Assembly (NCBI GenBank): GCA_021772055.1
Contig: JAETNR010000015.1
Coordinates: forward strand, 1 to 64,000
Reading direction: 5' to 3'
Length of the DNA: 64,000 bases
Source: Blautia sp.
GTDB lineage: Bacteria > Bacillota > Clostridia > Lachnospirales > Lachnospiraceae
The notes beneath the pieces are model-generated. The model saw only the letters and a list, made by a program, of their open reading frames with translations. It had not been told where the DNA came from and did not search any database. The position numbers and the translations under genes are program-made. Below, piece after piece: positions 48,282-58,309 of the stretch. How positions within the stretch are numbered: the first letter of the stretch is position 1; each line of letters opens with the position of its first letter.

Positions 48282-50135
48282 TTATTCCCGGGAAATAGTG
48301 TACTGCTCTTCAAAATAAACTTTATGCCATACCAAAAACATATAAACTGTCCAAATCTTCCTGCTGTTATCCCGGATTCCATCCTTATGTTCTTCCAGAA
48401 GCTTCAATATCTGCTCACAGCGGAAATATTCCCGGGCAGTATCGCTTTCGAAAGCTTCCTTCACTGCAAGATAGCAGGGTTCTTCCCGAAGCCACACCCG
48501 AATAGGCACAGGAAAGCCCAGCTTCTTTCTGTCCGCGCTCTCTTTGGGAAGGTATTTTTCCGTTACCCTGCGGAAAAGATACTTTGTCTGATTTTTTCTG
48601 GTTTTCGCATGGGATGGCATTAACTGCGCAACTTTAAAAACCTCTTTATCCAAATAGGGAACCCGAAGTTCCAGAGAATGGGCCATGCTCATTCTGTCCG
48701 CATTCAGAAGAATATCCCCTTCCAGCCAGCAGGTAAGATCAATATACTGCATTTTATCCACATCCTTAAGGCCTGCCGCTTTCTCATAATACTGCTTTAA
48801 TAATTGTTCCGTAGGGAGAGCCGCTGTGGACTCCCGCAGGATTTCTTTCCGCTCTTCGTTACTGAAAATGTTGGCATTTCCGATAAAACGCTCTTCCACA
48901 TCCTTTGCTGCACGGATCAGGTAATTTCTTCCTCTCAGGTTCTCCGGCAGTCTACGGGCAAGATCTCCGATCTTCTGCCGAATGTTCCCGGGAATCCAGT
49001 GCATCCATTTCAGTGCATCCGGTTCCAGATAAATGTTATAACCGCCAAACAGCTCATCTGCTCCTTCTCCCGAGGTGACTACCTTCACATACTTCGCAGC
49101 CTCCTGGGACACGAAATAAAGCGCTATGGCAGATGCATCACCACTTGGCTCATCCAGATAGTACATCACCTTTGGAACAGCCTCAAAAAATTCCTCCCGG
49201 ACAATATTTTTCGTATGATGCTCCAGTTTCAGCTTCTCCGCCAGTTCCCTTGACTCCTGGATTTCATTATACTTACTGTTTTCATCCATAAAACCTACTG
49301 TGAATGCTTTGCTTCCAGTGAATTCCTCAGCCACAAAGCCGGAATCTACGCCTCCTGACAAAAAAGCGCCGATTTCCACATCACTGACCATGTGAGTGCA
49401 TACAGACTCCTTCAGCACCGTTTCCAAACGGTCCATGATCTTCCGGTCGCCATGGAGCTTTTTGGGAGTAAGAACAGGGTCAAAATACTTTTCTATCTGA
49501 ATCTGCCCATTCGTATAGGTTAAAAAGCTTCCCGCAGGAAGCCGGTAAATCCCTTTAAAAAAGGTTTCATCCAAAATGGAATACTGAAAAGAAAGATACT
49601 GTTCCAAAGCTTCCCGGTTTACCTCTCTTTTGCATCCCGGAAATTCCAGAATACTCTTGATTTCCGACGCAAACACAAAACAGCCGTTGATCACAGCATA
49701 ATAAAATGGCTTGATTCCAAAGAAATCTCTGGCAGCAAACAGCTGCTTTTTCTTCTCATCCCAGATAGAAAAGGCAAACATTCCCCGCAGATGGTCTGTA
49801 ACGTTAGTTCCATATTCCTCATAGGCATGAAGGACTGTCTCAGAATCCGAATGGCTTGCAAATACATGGCCGGACTTTTCCAGTTTTTCCCGCAAAGCCT
49901 TATAATTATAAATCTCTCCGTTAAAAACCAGCCCCAGATCTCCCGTCTCATTCTCCATGGGCTGCATTCCGCCCTCCAGATCAATAATACTCAGTCTGCA
50001 AAAGCCAAGAGCCGCATCACCTTTTATCCGCGCTGCCTGCCCGTCCGGGCCCCGATGCCGGATGGCGTGAAGCATGTGATTTATCACTTTCTCTTTCTGT
50101 TCCTGCTTCCCAATAAAACCACAAATTCCACACAT
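48282..50135 (-). CDS. asnB: Asparagine synthetase (glutamine-hydrolysing)
   Basis: 617 residues. Class II glutaminase domain with Cys2 exposed after Met removal (MCGICGFIGKQ), then the PP-loop domain with LSGGVDSGFVAEE and the conserved YNIYLEPD and RADRMSMAHSLELRVPYLD-type segments. Converts aspartate to asparagine with ATP and glutamine. The glutaminase core RHRGPDGQA is present and the length is usual. Confidence 0.94.
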   Translation of the reverse strand: MCGICGFIGKQEQKEKVINHMLHAIRHRGPDGQAARIKGDAALGFCRLSIIDLEGGMQPMENETGDLGLVFNGEIYNYKALREKLEKSGHVFASHSDSETVLHAYEEYGTNVTDHLRGMFAFSIWDEKKKQLFAARDFFGIKPFYYAVINGCFVFASEIKSILEFPGCKREVNREALEQYLSFQYSILDETFFKGIYRLPAGSFLTYTNGQIQIEKYFDPVLTPKKLHGDRKIMDRLETVLKESVCTHMVSDVEIGAFLSGGVDSGFVAEEFTGSKAFTVGFMDENSKYNEIQESRELAEKLKLEHHTKNIVREEFFEAVPKVMYYLDEPSGDASAIALYFVSQEAAKYVKVVTSGEGADELFGGYNIYLEPDALKWMHWIPGNIRQKIGDLARRLPENLRGRNYLIRAAKDVEERFIGNANIFSNEERKEILRESTAALPTEQLLKQYYEKAAGLKDVDKMQYIDLTCWLEGDILLNADRMSMAHSLELRVPYLDKEVFKVAQLMPSHAKTRKNQTKYLFRRVTEKYLPKESADRKKLGFPVPIRVWLREEPCYLAVKEAFESDTAREYFRCEQILKLLEEHKDGIRDNSRKIWTVYMFLVWHKVYFEEQYTISRE

Positions 50136-50396
50136 TCTTTATCCTCTGTTTTTCTGCAAATTTCTCCTAATATCATAGTATACATAGGCTACATTCTATC
50201 ATATTTCTTAACATTTTCCACATATTTATTTAATATATTTCATATTTTACACTTGTTTCACCTGAATTACACAAAAGCATTTTAACATAATAGTTTACAG
50301 CTCGTGTAATCCCGGCATCACTTCTGCCTTTCTCTCCAGAACCTTATGGACAGAAAAACAGCCAGGCAATCATGCCTGGCTTAAAAATGTATCAGA
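50136..50396. other. Intergenic region between asnB and glgB
   Basis: 261 nt. The part upstream of asnB (50140-50290) is AT-rich and probably holds its promoter. It also contains the glgB terminator. No gene or repeat was found. Confidence 0.4.
50360..50381 (-). terminator. Terminator after glgB
   Basis: AGCCAGGCA (50360-50368) pairs with TGCCTGGCT (50373-50381); the leftward RNA continues with TGTTTTT. Confidence 0.75.
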
Positions 50397-52175
50397 CTAT
50401 TCTGCAATATAATATCTTCCGGTAAATGGGGGCAATTCCAATGTCCTATCTTTTTGCCCATCTTTACTCTTTTGTTTTTGGGAGGAAGTTTTGCCTCCAT
50501 AACATTCCCAATTGCTGTCAAAAAGCAGCGTCAGATTCCTGCTGTCCAAAATCTCATACTCCTGCACCTGTTCAGAAAAGTTAAATACCGCCAAAATCGT
50601 CTGCGTACTGCATCTGCGTTCAAACACATACACATTCTTTTCTTCCTGATGACAGTCAATCCACCGGAACCCATTTCTGTTGTAATCCTCTTCGGAAAGA
50701 GCAGGATTCTCCAGATAACATTGGTTCAGTTCCTTCATAAAACAATGAAAAGTATCATGAACCGGATAGTCCAGGATACACCAGTCCTGTTCCCTCCGCT
50801 CATCCCACTCCCGAAGCTGCCCGATCTCATTTCCCATAAAATTCAGCTTTTTCCCCGGATGTGCATACATATACATATATAATGCCCTTGCCTGAGGGAA
50901 TTTTCTCTCATACTCTGTGCCCATCTTCTGCAGGATCGTCGCTTTTCCATGAACCACCTCATCATGAGAAAGAGGAAGCAGAAAATGTTCATCATAAAAA
51001 TACTGCATGGAAAAAGTCAGCTTATGGTAATTCCCGGTTCTGTACTCAGGCGGCATGGAAAAATAAGCCAGAGTATCATTCATCCATCCAAGATCCCACT
51101 TGTAATCAAATCCAAGCCCGCCTTGTTCCGCAGGTTTTGTCACGCCTACCCATGAGGAAGAGTCCTCTGCGATCAGCATCACCTCCGGTAAGCGCTGCTT
51201 CAGCCCCTGATTCATCACCTGCAGAAAGTTTATCCCTGGCTTACACTCTCCCCTTCCCACATCTCCCTGCCAGTAAATGAGATTTCCCACCGCATCCATA
51301 CGAAGACCGTCAAAATGATATTCCTTCAGCCAAAAATAGGCTGCTGACTGCAAAAAGCTGCAGGTTTCTCCCCTGGAATGCATAAAGTTGCAGCTTCCCC
51401 ATTCATTTACCCCAACAGCACTATTCGGATATTCAAAAAGTGCCGTTCCGTCATAATTCCAGAGAGCATAATCATTCACTGCAAAATGCACAGGCACAAA
51501 ATCAAGAAGCACACCGATTTCATTTTGATGGCAATAATCCACAAACCGGCAAAGTCCTTTTGGGGTGCCGTACCTGGATGTTGGGCTGAAATACCCGGTT
51601 GCCTGATAGCCCCAGGAGGCATCACAGGGGTATTCCCCAAGAGGCATAAGCTCCACATAGTTGTACCCGTTTTCCTTCAGATAGGGAACCAGAAGCTGTG
51701 CCAGCTCCTCATAGGAATACCAGCCGTCCTCCTCTTCTGTCTTCTTCCTCCAGGAACCAAAATGCAGTTCGTAAATATTCAATGGTTCCTGCATCATATC
51801 CTTTCGCTTTTTCATCCATTTCTCATCGTGAAATTCGTTTTCACTTCGGTCATAAATGATGGATGCGGAAGCAGGGCGCAGCTCCCCATAAAAGGCATAA
51901 GGATCCGCATGGTCAATAAAACTTCCGTCCTGTTTATAAATACGGTATTTATACATCATTCCCGGAAGTGCTCCCTCTATGGAGCATTCCCAGAAATTCC
52001 CGTCATAAACACGGCACATGGGCGTTTCCGTCCATCCGTTAAACTCCCCGATCACTGCAATATGCCTTGCAGAGGGAGCAAAGGTTCGAAAAACAGTTCC
52101 TCCCAAATAGACATGTGCACCCAGATACTCCTGCGCCTCAAATTCTTTTCCTGTGTAAAAATGATAAAAGTCCAT
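50397..52175 (-). CDS. glgB: 1,4-alpha-glucan branching enzyme
   Basis: 592 residues, GH13 type. A CBM48-like N-terminus (VFRTFAPSARHIAVIGEFNGW), then the barrel with VPVHF-type strands, nucleophile Asp in DGLRMDAVG, acid/base Glu in LIAEDSSSW, and Asp in LPLSHDEVVHG. Makes the alpha-1,6 branches of glycogen. It stands alone, divergent from a TetR gene, rather than in a glg operon. Length is a little below that of many GlgB proteins. Confidence 0.88.
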   Translation of the reverse strand: MDFYHFYTGKEFEAQEYLGAHVYLGGTVFRTFAPSARHIAVIGEFNGWTETPMCRVYDGNFWECSIEGALPGMMYKYRIYKQDGSFIDHADPYAFYGELRPASASIIYDRSENEFHDEKWMKKRKDMMQEPLNIYELHFGSWRKKTEEEDGWYSYEELAQLLVPYLKENGYNYVELMPLGEYPCDASWGYQATGYFSPTSRYGTPKGLCRFVDYCHQNEIGVLLDFVPVHFAVNDYALWNYDGTALFEYPNSAVGVNEWGSCNFMHSRGETCSFLQSAAYFWLKEYHFDGLRMDAVGNLIYWQGDVGRGECKPGINFLQVMNQGLKQRLPEVMLIAEDSSSWVGVTKPAEQGGLGFDYKWDLGWMNDTLAYFSMPPEYRTGNYHKLTFSMQYFYDEHFLLPLSHDEVVHGKATILQKMGTEYERKFPQARALYMYMYAHPGKKLNFMGNEIGQLREWDERREQDWCILDYPVHDTFHCFMKELNQCYLENPALSEEDYNRNGFRWIDCHQEEKNVYVFERRCSTQTILAVFNFSEQVQEYEILDSRNLTLLFDSNWECYGGKTSSQKQKSKDGQKDRTLELPPFTGRYYIAE

Positions 52176-52270
52176 AGAGCAACCTCCAGAAAATAATAGA
52201 CAACCGTCGGATTTATAATTATAATATAAACAGTTTTGAAAAGAAAATCATCCAACACCTTACGCAAACT

Positions 52271-52284
52271 GTTGGAAAACCAAC
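52271..52284. promoter_or_regulatory. Palindrome in the glgB-TetR intergenic region
   Basis: GTTGG-AAAA-CCAAC, a perfect inverted repeat between the divergent genes, upstream of the TetR start and with a suitable shape for an operator. Confidence 0.45.
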
Positions 52285-52311
52285 GATTTTCAATGATTGT
52301 CGGAGAACCCC

Positions 52312-52839
52312 ATGGATAAACGAGTACAAAAAAGCAAAAACAGTATTATCAACACCTTTTTAGAAATCAGGGCTAAAAAGCCTCTGGAAAAAATCACCGT
52401 AACAGAACTATGCAGAAAAGCCGAAATCAATAAATCTACTTTTTATGTCCACTACCATGACATTTATGATCTGTCCGATCAGTTGGAAAATGAAGTAGTG
52501 GATTCTATTCTGCAGTCTATCCGGCACCCGGAGAAGGTTTTTGAAGAACCGGAGCAGTTCACCAGCGAACTTTTTCAGGCTTATCAGGCAAAAAATTCCA
52601 TGATCCGGATCCTTTTTGCAGATACCCGCAGTATGCTTCTGCCCCAGAAGACATCACAGGCCATCAAAGATCTCCTTTTCCGCCTCCGTCCGGAATACCA
52701 GACAGATCCGGAAAAAAATATCCGCTTCACCTATCAGATTTACGGCGGATATTATGCTTACAAGGAAAGCCAGCAGTATGACCACACCTACACGGTCTCT
52801 ATCATCAGCAGTCTGACCAGACAAACCATGCAGTTATAA
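52312..52839 (+). CDS. TetR-family regulator
   Basis: 175 residues from ATG 52312 (GGAG upstream). Helix-turn-helix (TVTELCRKAEINKSTFYVHY) at residues 35-55, TetR-like C-terminal domain. Divergent from glgB, so that gene is a possible target. Ligand unknown. Confidence 0.85.
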   Translation: MDKRVQKSKNSIINTFLEIRAKKPLEKITVTELCRKAEINKSTFYVHYHDIYDLSDQLENEVVDSILQSIRHPEKVFEEPEQFTSELFQAYQAKNSMIRILFADTRSMLLPQKTSQAIKDLLFRLRPEYQTDPEKNIRFTYQIYGGYYAYKESQQYDHTYTVSIISSLTRQTMQL

Positions 52840-52875
52840 AAAATGCAGCTTCCTATTGGGAATCTGCATTTTTTC
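52837..52875 (+). terminator. Terminator after the TetR gene
   Basis: AAATGCAG (52841-52848) and CTGCATTT (52864-52871) arms with a GGGAAT-containing loop, followed by TTTTT in the rightward RNA and T-rich on the reverse side. Confidence 0.7.
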
Positions 52876-52898
52876 ACCGGTTATTCTTTTGTCTTTCT

Positions 52899-54185
52899 TT
52901 AAAATATCCGAAGAATATCATGGTACATAACCACAACCATCAACATCATCAAAAACATCAGTCCCGCAAAATGAACCATTCCCTCCAGCTGGCGGTTCAC
53001 AGGCTTCCTGCGGATGGCTTCCAAAATCAAAAATACCAGTCTTCCTCCATCCAGTGCCGGAAAAGGCAGAAGATTCATCACTCCCAGGTTTGCGCTAAGC
53101 AGCACTGCCATATACAACATATTCATCCATACCATCAGCATTCCCTGACTCTTGCTTTCCTCATAGGTGGTACCGATGGCATCCACCACACCCACAGGGC
53201 CGCTCAGATCCTTCACCCCAAGTCCTCCGGTAAACAGCTCCCGGAGGCTCACAAGGGTGGAACGCAGCATATATTTCACTTCCAGGGCACCGTATTTCAG
53301 CACCTCAAATCCCTCCGCCTTCACACAGTTTCCCCGATAGGAAAAACCGGAATCTGCCGTGCGGTACTCTGCCGGAGTAATGGTCGCTTCATACTCCAGC
53401 CCGTCTCTCATATAGGTGATATCCACAGGCTCATCCGACAGAGGATGTTCCTGAATATAAGCATCATAAGCAGCGCCGTCTGCTATTTTAACACCATTGA
53501 TCCCGGTGATCACATCCCCCTGTTTCACCCCTGCATCCTCCAGAGGCATTCCCTCTATCAGGGAGGTAACCTCCATACTATCTGCCGACCGGTTCAGCCC
53601 CAGAAGGTAACGCACATTTACATCCGGCGTAAAAGAAGTCTCATATTCCTTTCCGTCACGCTCATATACAATGTGGATCACCTCATCTGCCTCCAGCTGG
53701 TTCAGATAACTGTAAAGGTATAAGTCCTTTCCAAGGTCAATATGATACCCCTGATATTCCTTGATAATATCACCGGGGCGAAGTCCTGCTGCCTCTGCCG
53801 CAGAACCCTCTTTTACCTGCATGATCTCCGCAGGATTGTAACCCACAAATCCCACGATCAGTACAGACAGCACAAAAGCCAGGATAAAATTAAATACAGG
53901 TCCTGCTGCCACCACGGAAATCCTTCCCCACACAGGTGCCGCATTAAAGCTCCCCGGCAGCTGCTCTTCCTCCGTATCTTCTCCCAACATGGCACAGGAG
54001 CCCCCTATGGGCAAGATTTTCACAGAATAACGAGTTCCGCCGCGAACTGTGCTCACCAGACGAGGCCCCATTCCCAGGGAAAATTCCGTCACAACGATCC
54101 CGTTTTTCTTTGCCAGAAGGAAATGTCCCAGTTCATGTATCAGGACGATCCCACTAAATATTAAAATTGCAATAATAATCTTCAA
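52899..54185 (-). CDS. rseP: Site-2 zinc metalloprotease RseP
   Basis: 428 residues from TTG 54185 (AGGTGG site within the dxr end). Zinc motif HELGH in span 1 (VLIHELGHFLLAK), two PDZ domains (about residues 130-200 and 210-290) and the LDG motif of the S2P family in LLPFPALDGGRL. An inner-membrane protease that cuts membrane-anchored anti-sigma factors and signal peptides. The start is 1 nt after the dxr stop, consistent with coupling in the dxr-rseP pair. Confidence 0.9.
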   Translation of the reverse strand: MKIIIAILIFSGIVLIHELGHFLLAKKNGIVVTEFSLGMGPRLVSTVRGGTRYSVKILPIGGSCAMLGEDTEEEQLPGSFNAAPVWGRISVVAAGPVFNFILAFVLSVLIVGFVGYNPAEIMQVKEGSAAEAAGLRPGDIIKEYQGYHIDLGKDLYLYSYLNQLEADEVIHIVYERDGKEYETSFTPDVNVRYLLGLNRSADSMEVTSLIEGMPLEDAGVKQGDVITGINGVKIADGAAYDAYIQEHPLSDEPVDITYMRDGLEYEATITPAEYRTADSGFSYRGNCVKAEGFEVLKYGALEVKYMLRSTLVSLRELFTGGLGVKDLSGPVGVVDAIGTTYEESKSQGMLMVWMNMLYMAVLLSANLGVMNLLPFPALDGGRLVFLILEAIRRKPVNRQLEGMVHFAGLMFLMMLMVVVMYHDILRIF

Positions 54186-54186
54186 T

Positions 54187-55329
54187 CTACCACCTGCTTT
54201 CAATCCAACGATAAGTCTCTTCCTCTACAGCAAGGATTTCCTCCAGACTGGGATTTTCAAATTTTGTATGTCTGCTCATAGACTGCCCGATTATTTCATA
54301 AATATCCAGAAATCCGATTTCCCGATGCAGAAATTTCTTCACGGCGAGCTCATTTGCAGCATTAAATACCGTAGGCATGGTACCTCCTGCTTTGGAAGCT
54401 TCTATTGCCATGGGAAGGCCCAGGAATGTTTCCATATCCGGCTCCTCAAAGGTAATGAACCCAAGCTTTGCAAAATCCAGACGATCTCCATCCAGATATC
54501 TTCTATGAGGATAATAAAGGGCATACTGGATGGGCAGGCGCATATCCGGTGTCCCAAGCTGCGCCATAATTCCTCCGTCTTTAAATTCAATCATGGAATG
54601 GATCACGCTTTGGGGCTGCACCACCACCTGAATGTGCTCCAGGTCCATGTCAAAAAGCCAGCGTGCCTCCATAACCTCCAGACCCTTATTTACCAGCGTT
54701 GCGGAATCCACTGTAATCTTCTGCCCCATCACCCAGTTAGGATGCTTCAGCGTATCCTCCAGAGTTACCCGGGAAAGTTCCTCACGTTTTCTCCCGCGGA
54801 AAGGCCCGCCGGAAGCTGTGATCAAAAGTTTATGTACCTCTTTTTTATGTTCTCCGTTCAGGGCCTGGAAAATGGCGCTGTGCTCGCTGTCCACCGGAAG
54901 GATGCGCACTCCGTATTCCTCTGCCATAGGCATAATCAGATGTCCTGCTGTTACCAGAGTTTCCTTATTGGCAAGAGCAATATCCTTTCCCGCACGAATA
55001 GCCTCCATGGTAGGACGGATTCCCAGCATCCCCACAATGGCAGTTACCAGGATCTCCGTTTCCGGCATAGCCGCCAGTTCCAGCAGTCCATCCATGCCGG
55101 AGAGAACCCTGACATCCAGATCTGAGATCCTGATCTTCAGCTCCTCCGCCGCTTTTTCATCCCAAACAGCCACCAGGCGGGGATGAAACTCCCGTGCCTG
55201 TTCTTCCAGCTTCCGGATATTTCTCCCTGCGCTGATTCCAAGCACCTCAATATCCCCATTGGCCCGGACCACGTCCAGGGTCTGTGTTCCAATGGAACCT
55301 GTAGAACCTAAAATTGCAATTTTTTTCAT
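54187..55329 (-). CDS. dxr: 1-deoxy-D-xylulose 5-phosphate reductoisomerase
   Basis: 380 residues from ATG 55329 (AAAGGGCAGC upstream; the in-frame extension to 55380 has none). NADPH-binding MKKIAILGSTGSIGTQTLDV, then NKETLVTAGHLIM and LPVDSEHSAIFQ, which carry the metal and substrate residues. Makes MEP in isoprenoid synthesis. Confidence 0.93.
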   Translation of the reverse strand: MKKIAILGSTGSIGTQTLDVVRANGDIEVLGISAGRNIRKLEEQAREFHPRLVAVWDEKAAEELKIRISDLDVRVLSGMDGLLELAAMPETEILVTAIVGMLGIRPTMEAIRAGKDIALANKETLVTAGHLIMPMAEEYGVRILPVDSEHSAIFQALNGEHKKEVHKLLITASGGPFRGRKREELSRVTLEDTLKHPNWVMGQKITVDSATLVNKGLEVMEARWLFDMDLEHIQVVVQPQSVIHSMIEFKDGGIMAQLGTPDMRLPIQYALYYPHRRYLDGDRLDFAKLGFITFEEPDMETFLGLPMAIEASKAGGTMPTVFNAANELAVKKFLHREIGFLDIYEIIGQSMSRHTKFENPSLEEILAVEEETYRWIESRW

Positions 55330-55369
55330 AAGCTGCCCTTTCTTTCTTAAAAAACATCCCCTTGGATCA

Positions 55370-56164
55370 TTATATGCCAAGAACCAATTTTGCCAGATAA
55401 TAAATCACAGGAGCCGTAAAAATAACACTGTCAAACCGGTCCAGGATGCCTCCATGCCCGGGAATCAGTTTCCCGTAATCCTTAATTCCCTGGTTTCTCT
55501 TAATTGCGGAAGCGGCCAGATCACCAACCATGGAGATCAGGGCACCGACCCCGCAGATCAGCGCATATTCTGCCATTTTTCCGTCGGTTGCCGCTGCATA
55601 AGCCGCACCCAGAAGAGCAGCTCCAAGGACACCGCCCACTGCCCCCTCCACGGATTTCTTCGGGCTTAGTACAGGTGCCATTTTATGCTTGCCGATCAGC
55701 ATCCCCACACAGTATGCACATGTATCGCAGCCCCAGGAGCAGAGGAATATCAGCCATACCAGAAATTTCCCATCCGGAAGGTTTCTGGTAAGAAGAATAA
55801 ATGACAGCATCACAGCCACATAGAAAAATCCGAAATACACTGCCATCACCTGATCAGCCTTGAAGCGGGGATAGGAGAATACATATACAAACATGATCAG
55901 CACCAGTGTGGCGATCATGGCCATCGTTCCGAACTTCTCAAAATCAACTGCTGCTGCCCCATAATAAAGAACCGCACCTGCATATCCGGCGATTTCCAGA
56001 ATGGAGAACTTTTCTTCCCGCACCTTCATGGCGCGATACAGCTCATTCATTCCGATCACGGAAATACTTAAAAGAGTAAACAAAAGTACATAGCCGCCGC
56101 TTATAATCGTAAGAAGCGCTGCACAAACCAAAAGAATCCCGCTTAGAAGCCTGGTTTTAAACAT
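55370..56164 (-). CDS. cdsA: CDP-diacylglycerol synthase
   Basis: 264 residues, about seven membrane spans; the CdsA signature is in the C-terminal part ([28 protein letters not shown]-type block, here [20 protein letters not shown] then DRFDSVI). Makes CDP-diacylglycerol for phospholipid synthesis. AAAGGAGGAATAAAA precedes the ATG. Confidence 0.93.
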   Translation of the reverse strand: [264 protein letters not shown]

Positions 56165-56166
56165 TT

Positions 56167-56874
56167 TTATTCCTCCTTTACCCCGCCGTATCTGCGATCC
56201 CGTTCATTGTACTTCTCAATTGCCTTGATCAGCTCTGCTTTATGAAAATCAGGCCATGCTACATCTGTAAAATAGAATTCCGTATAGGCCATCTGCCACA
56301 GCAGAAAGTTAGAAAGCCTCTGCTCACCGCTGGTGCGGATCAGAAAATCAGGATCCGGAATTCCTACCGTATCCAGATAATTTCCGATTGTATTTTCGTC
56401 AATATCTTCCGGAGAGATCCTGCCTTCTGAAGCATCCCTGGCCATGCGGCGCATTCCTCTTACGATCTCGTCCCTGCTTCCGTAATTCAGTGCGATCTGA
56501 AAATGCAGTTCCGTATAATCCTTGGAAAACTCCTCCAGTTCCGCAATTTTCTGCTGAATATCATCATCAAATGCAGTAACGTCTCCAATGATCTTCACAC
56601 GCATTTTATTCTTTTCGGAAATCTTAATACATTTCTTCAAATAGTTGCGGAAAAGCTTCATCAGCCCCTCCACTTCTTCTCTGGACCGCTTCCAGTTTTC
56701 CGTAGAAAATGCATACACTGTCAGGTATTTTACCCCCAGTTCCTTCATATCATCACAGATTGTCTCCAGATTGGCGCAGCCCTTTACATGGCCGTAGCTT
56801 CTTGGCATTCCCTTTGCCTTTGCCCAGCGGCCGTTGCCGTCCAGGATGATCGCAATATGATTCGGTACGTTCAT
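56167..56874 (-). CDS. uppS: Undecaprenyl diphosphate synthase
   Basis: 235 residues. Catalytic Asp in ILDGNGRWAK, then YGHVKGC, YAFSTENWKRS, and the C-terminal FLIRTSGEQRLSNFLLWQMAYTEFYF block. Makes the C55 lipid carrier for wall synthesis. Adjacent to cdsA with 2 nt between them. Confidence 0.95.
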   Translation of the reverse strand: MNVPNHIAIILDGNGRWAKAKGMPRSYGHVKGCANLETICDDMKELGVKYLTVYAFSTENWKRSREEVEGLMKLFRNYLKKCIKISEKNKMRVKIIGDVTAFDDDIQQKIAELEEFSKDYTELHFQIALNYGSRDEIVRGMRRMARDASEGRISPEDIDENTIGNYLDTVGIPDPDFLIRTSGEQRLSNFLLWQMAYTEFYFTDVAWPDFHKAELIKAIEKYNERDRRYGGVKEE

Positions 56875-56920
56875 GTTTTCTCCTCTTCCCTGTTCTTTGC
56901 CTTCTTTTTGACTTTACATG

Positions 56921-56950
56921 GAAAGAGAGCCCTGTTGATGGCTCTCTTTC
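56921..56950 (-). terminator. Hairpin between frr and uppS
   Basis: GAAAGAGAGCC (56921-56931) pairs with GGCTCTCTTTC (56940-56950) around an 8-nt loop. U tract is weak, so read-through into uppS is likely. Confidence 0.55.
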
Positions 56951-56963
56951 ATATCCGTTCTCA

Positions 56964-57515
56964 TTATACGGTCAGGATTTCTTTTGATTTCTTATCAACA
57001 GCCGCATCAATGTCCTTGATATATTTATCTGTGAGTTTCTGGACTTTGTCGCCCAGGTCCTTTATTTCATCCTCGGAAACATCCTGCTTGGACAGCTTCT
57101 TAAATGCATCATTGGCATCTCTTCGTACATTGCGGACTGCAACTTTGGCAGCTTCCCCCTTCTTCTTTACATCCTTCACAAGGTCTTTACGACGCTCTTC
57201 CGTAAGCTCCGGAAGTACCAGACGGATGGATTTTCCGTCATTGCCGGGGTTCAGCCCAAGGTCTGAAGTTAAGATTGCTTTCTCAATTGCTTTAATGAGG
57301 CTTGATTCCCACGGCTGGATCAGGATCATACGTGCCTCCGGCACTGTAATATTGGCTACCTGCTGAAGTGGTGTGGGGGAACCGTAATAGTCTACGGTCA
57401 GCTTGTCAAGAATATGCGGGTTTGCACGTCCTGCACGGATCGTTGCAAGCTCTGCTTCAAATCCGCTTAATGTTTTTTTCATTTTGTCTTCATACTTCTG
57501 AACTCTTTCATCCAT
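56964..57515 (-). CDS. frr: Ribosome recycling factor
   Basis: 183 residues. ATIRAGRANPHILDKLTVDYYG and PELTEERRKDLVKDVKKKGE are standard RRF segments. It splits ribosomes after termination with EF-G. Downstream of pyrH, as usual. Confidence 0.96.
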   Translation of the reverse strand: MDERVQKYEDKMKKTLSGFEAELATIRAGRANPHILDKLTVDYYGSPTPLQQVANITVPEARMILIQPWESSLIKAIEKAILTSDLGLNPGNDGKSIRLVLPELTEERRKDLVKDVKKKGEAAKVAVRNVRRDANDAFKKLSKQDVSEDEIKDLGDKVQKLTDKYIKDIDAAVDKKSKEILTV

Positions 57516-57581
57516 GTTTCTAATCTCCCTCTCCTGTTTTTGCTGTATTCTATTGGGTAATGCTTTAAAACCAATCCTTCC

Positions 57582-58283
57582 TTATACAGTAACCTTCGTA
57601 CCGGAGAATTTGCCGTGAACCGCATTCACAATACTATCCTCCTCCTCCAGGCCAAACACCAGCATAGGCATTTTCTGCTCCATGCACATGATTGATGCGG
57701 TAAGATCCATTGCAGCCAGCTTCTTTGAAACCACTTCGTCGATGGTGATCTCATCGTATTTTACGGCATTCGGGTTCACCTTGGGGTCACTGTCATAAAT
57801 ACCGTCCACTGCCTTTGCAAGAAGGATGGCATCCGCTTCGATCTCTACTGCACGCAGTACCGTCGCTGTGTCTGTGGAGAAATAGGGATGTCCCGTTCCT
57901 CCGGCAAAAAATACAACCTTTCCTTCTGCAAAATCCTTTTCCACCTCATCCTTACAGTACAGCTTCGTAAAAGTACCACAGGCAAAAGGGGTATAGATTT
58001 CTGTCTTTAATCCCAGATAACGACAGATATCCGAAACATAAATACAGTTCATGATCGTAGCCAGCATTCCGATCTGGTCAGCCTTATTGCGGTTGATGGT
58101 TTCACTGGTACGGCCTCTCCAGTAATTCCCCCCGCCAATGACGATTCCTACCTCAAGGCCCTCCTCTGCAATAGCGCGGATCTGCTTTCCTACGCCGATC
58201 ACCGTTGCTTCATCAAACCCGGTCTTTTTTTCTCCTGCAAGAGCCTCACCGCTCAATTTCAGTAACACTCGCTTCATATCCAT
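57582..58283 (-). CDS. pyrH: UMP kinase
   Basis: 233 residues: KLSGEALAGEKKTGFD, VIGGGNYWRGR, and the FFAGGTGHPYFSTDTAT block. Bacterial UMP kinase making UDP. First of the pyrH-frr-uppS-cdsA-dxr-rseP series. Confidence 0.95.
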   Translation of the reverse strand: MDMKRVLLKLSGEALAGEKKTGFDEATVIGVGKQIRAIAEEGLEVGIVIGGGNYWRGRTSETINRNKADQIGMLATIMNCIYVSDICRYLGLKTEIYTPFACGTFTKLYCKDEVEKDFAEGKVVFFAGGTGHPYFSTDTATVLRAVEIEADAILLAKAVDGIYDSDPKVNPNAVKYDEITIDEVVSKKLAAMDLTASIMCMEQKMPMLVFGLEEEDSIVNAVHGKFSGTKVTV

Positions 58284-58309
58284 AGTTTTTTACCTCAGTT
58301 TTCTATTTT

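Noticed and set aside
48804-49253. Plus-strand frame opposite asnB
   Set aside because: Lies inside a clear asnB coding region and has no start signal or recognisable domain.
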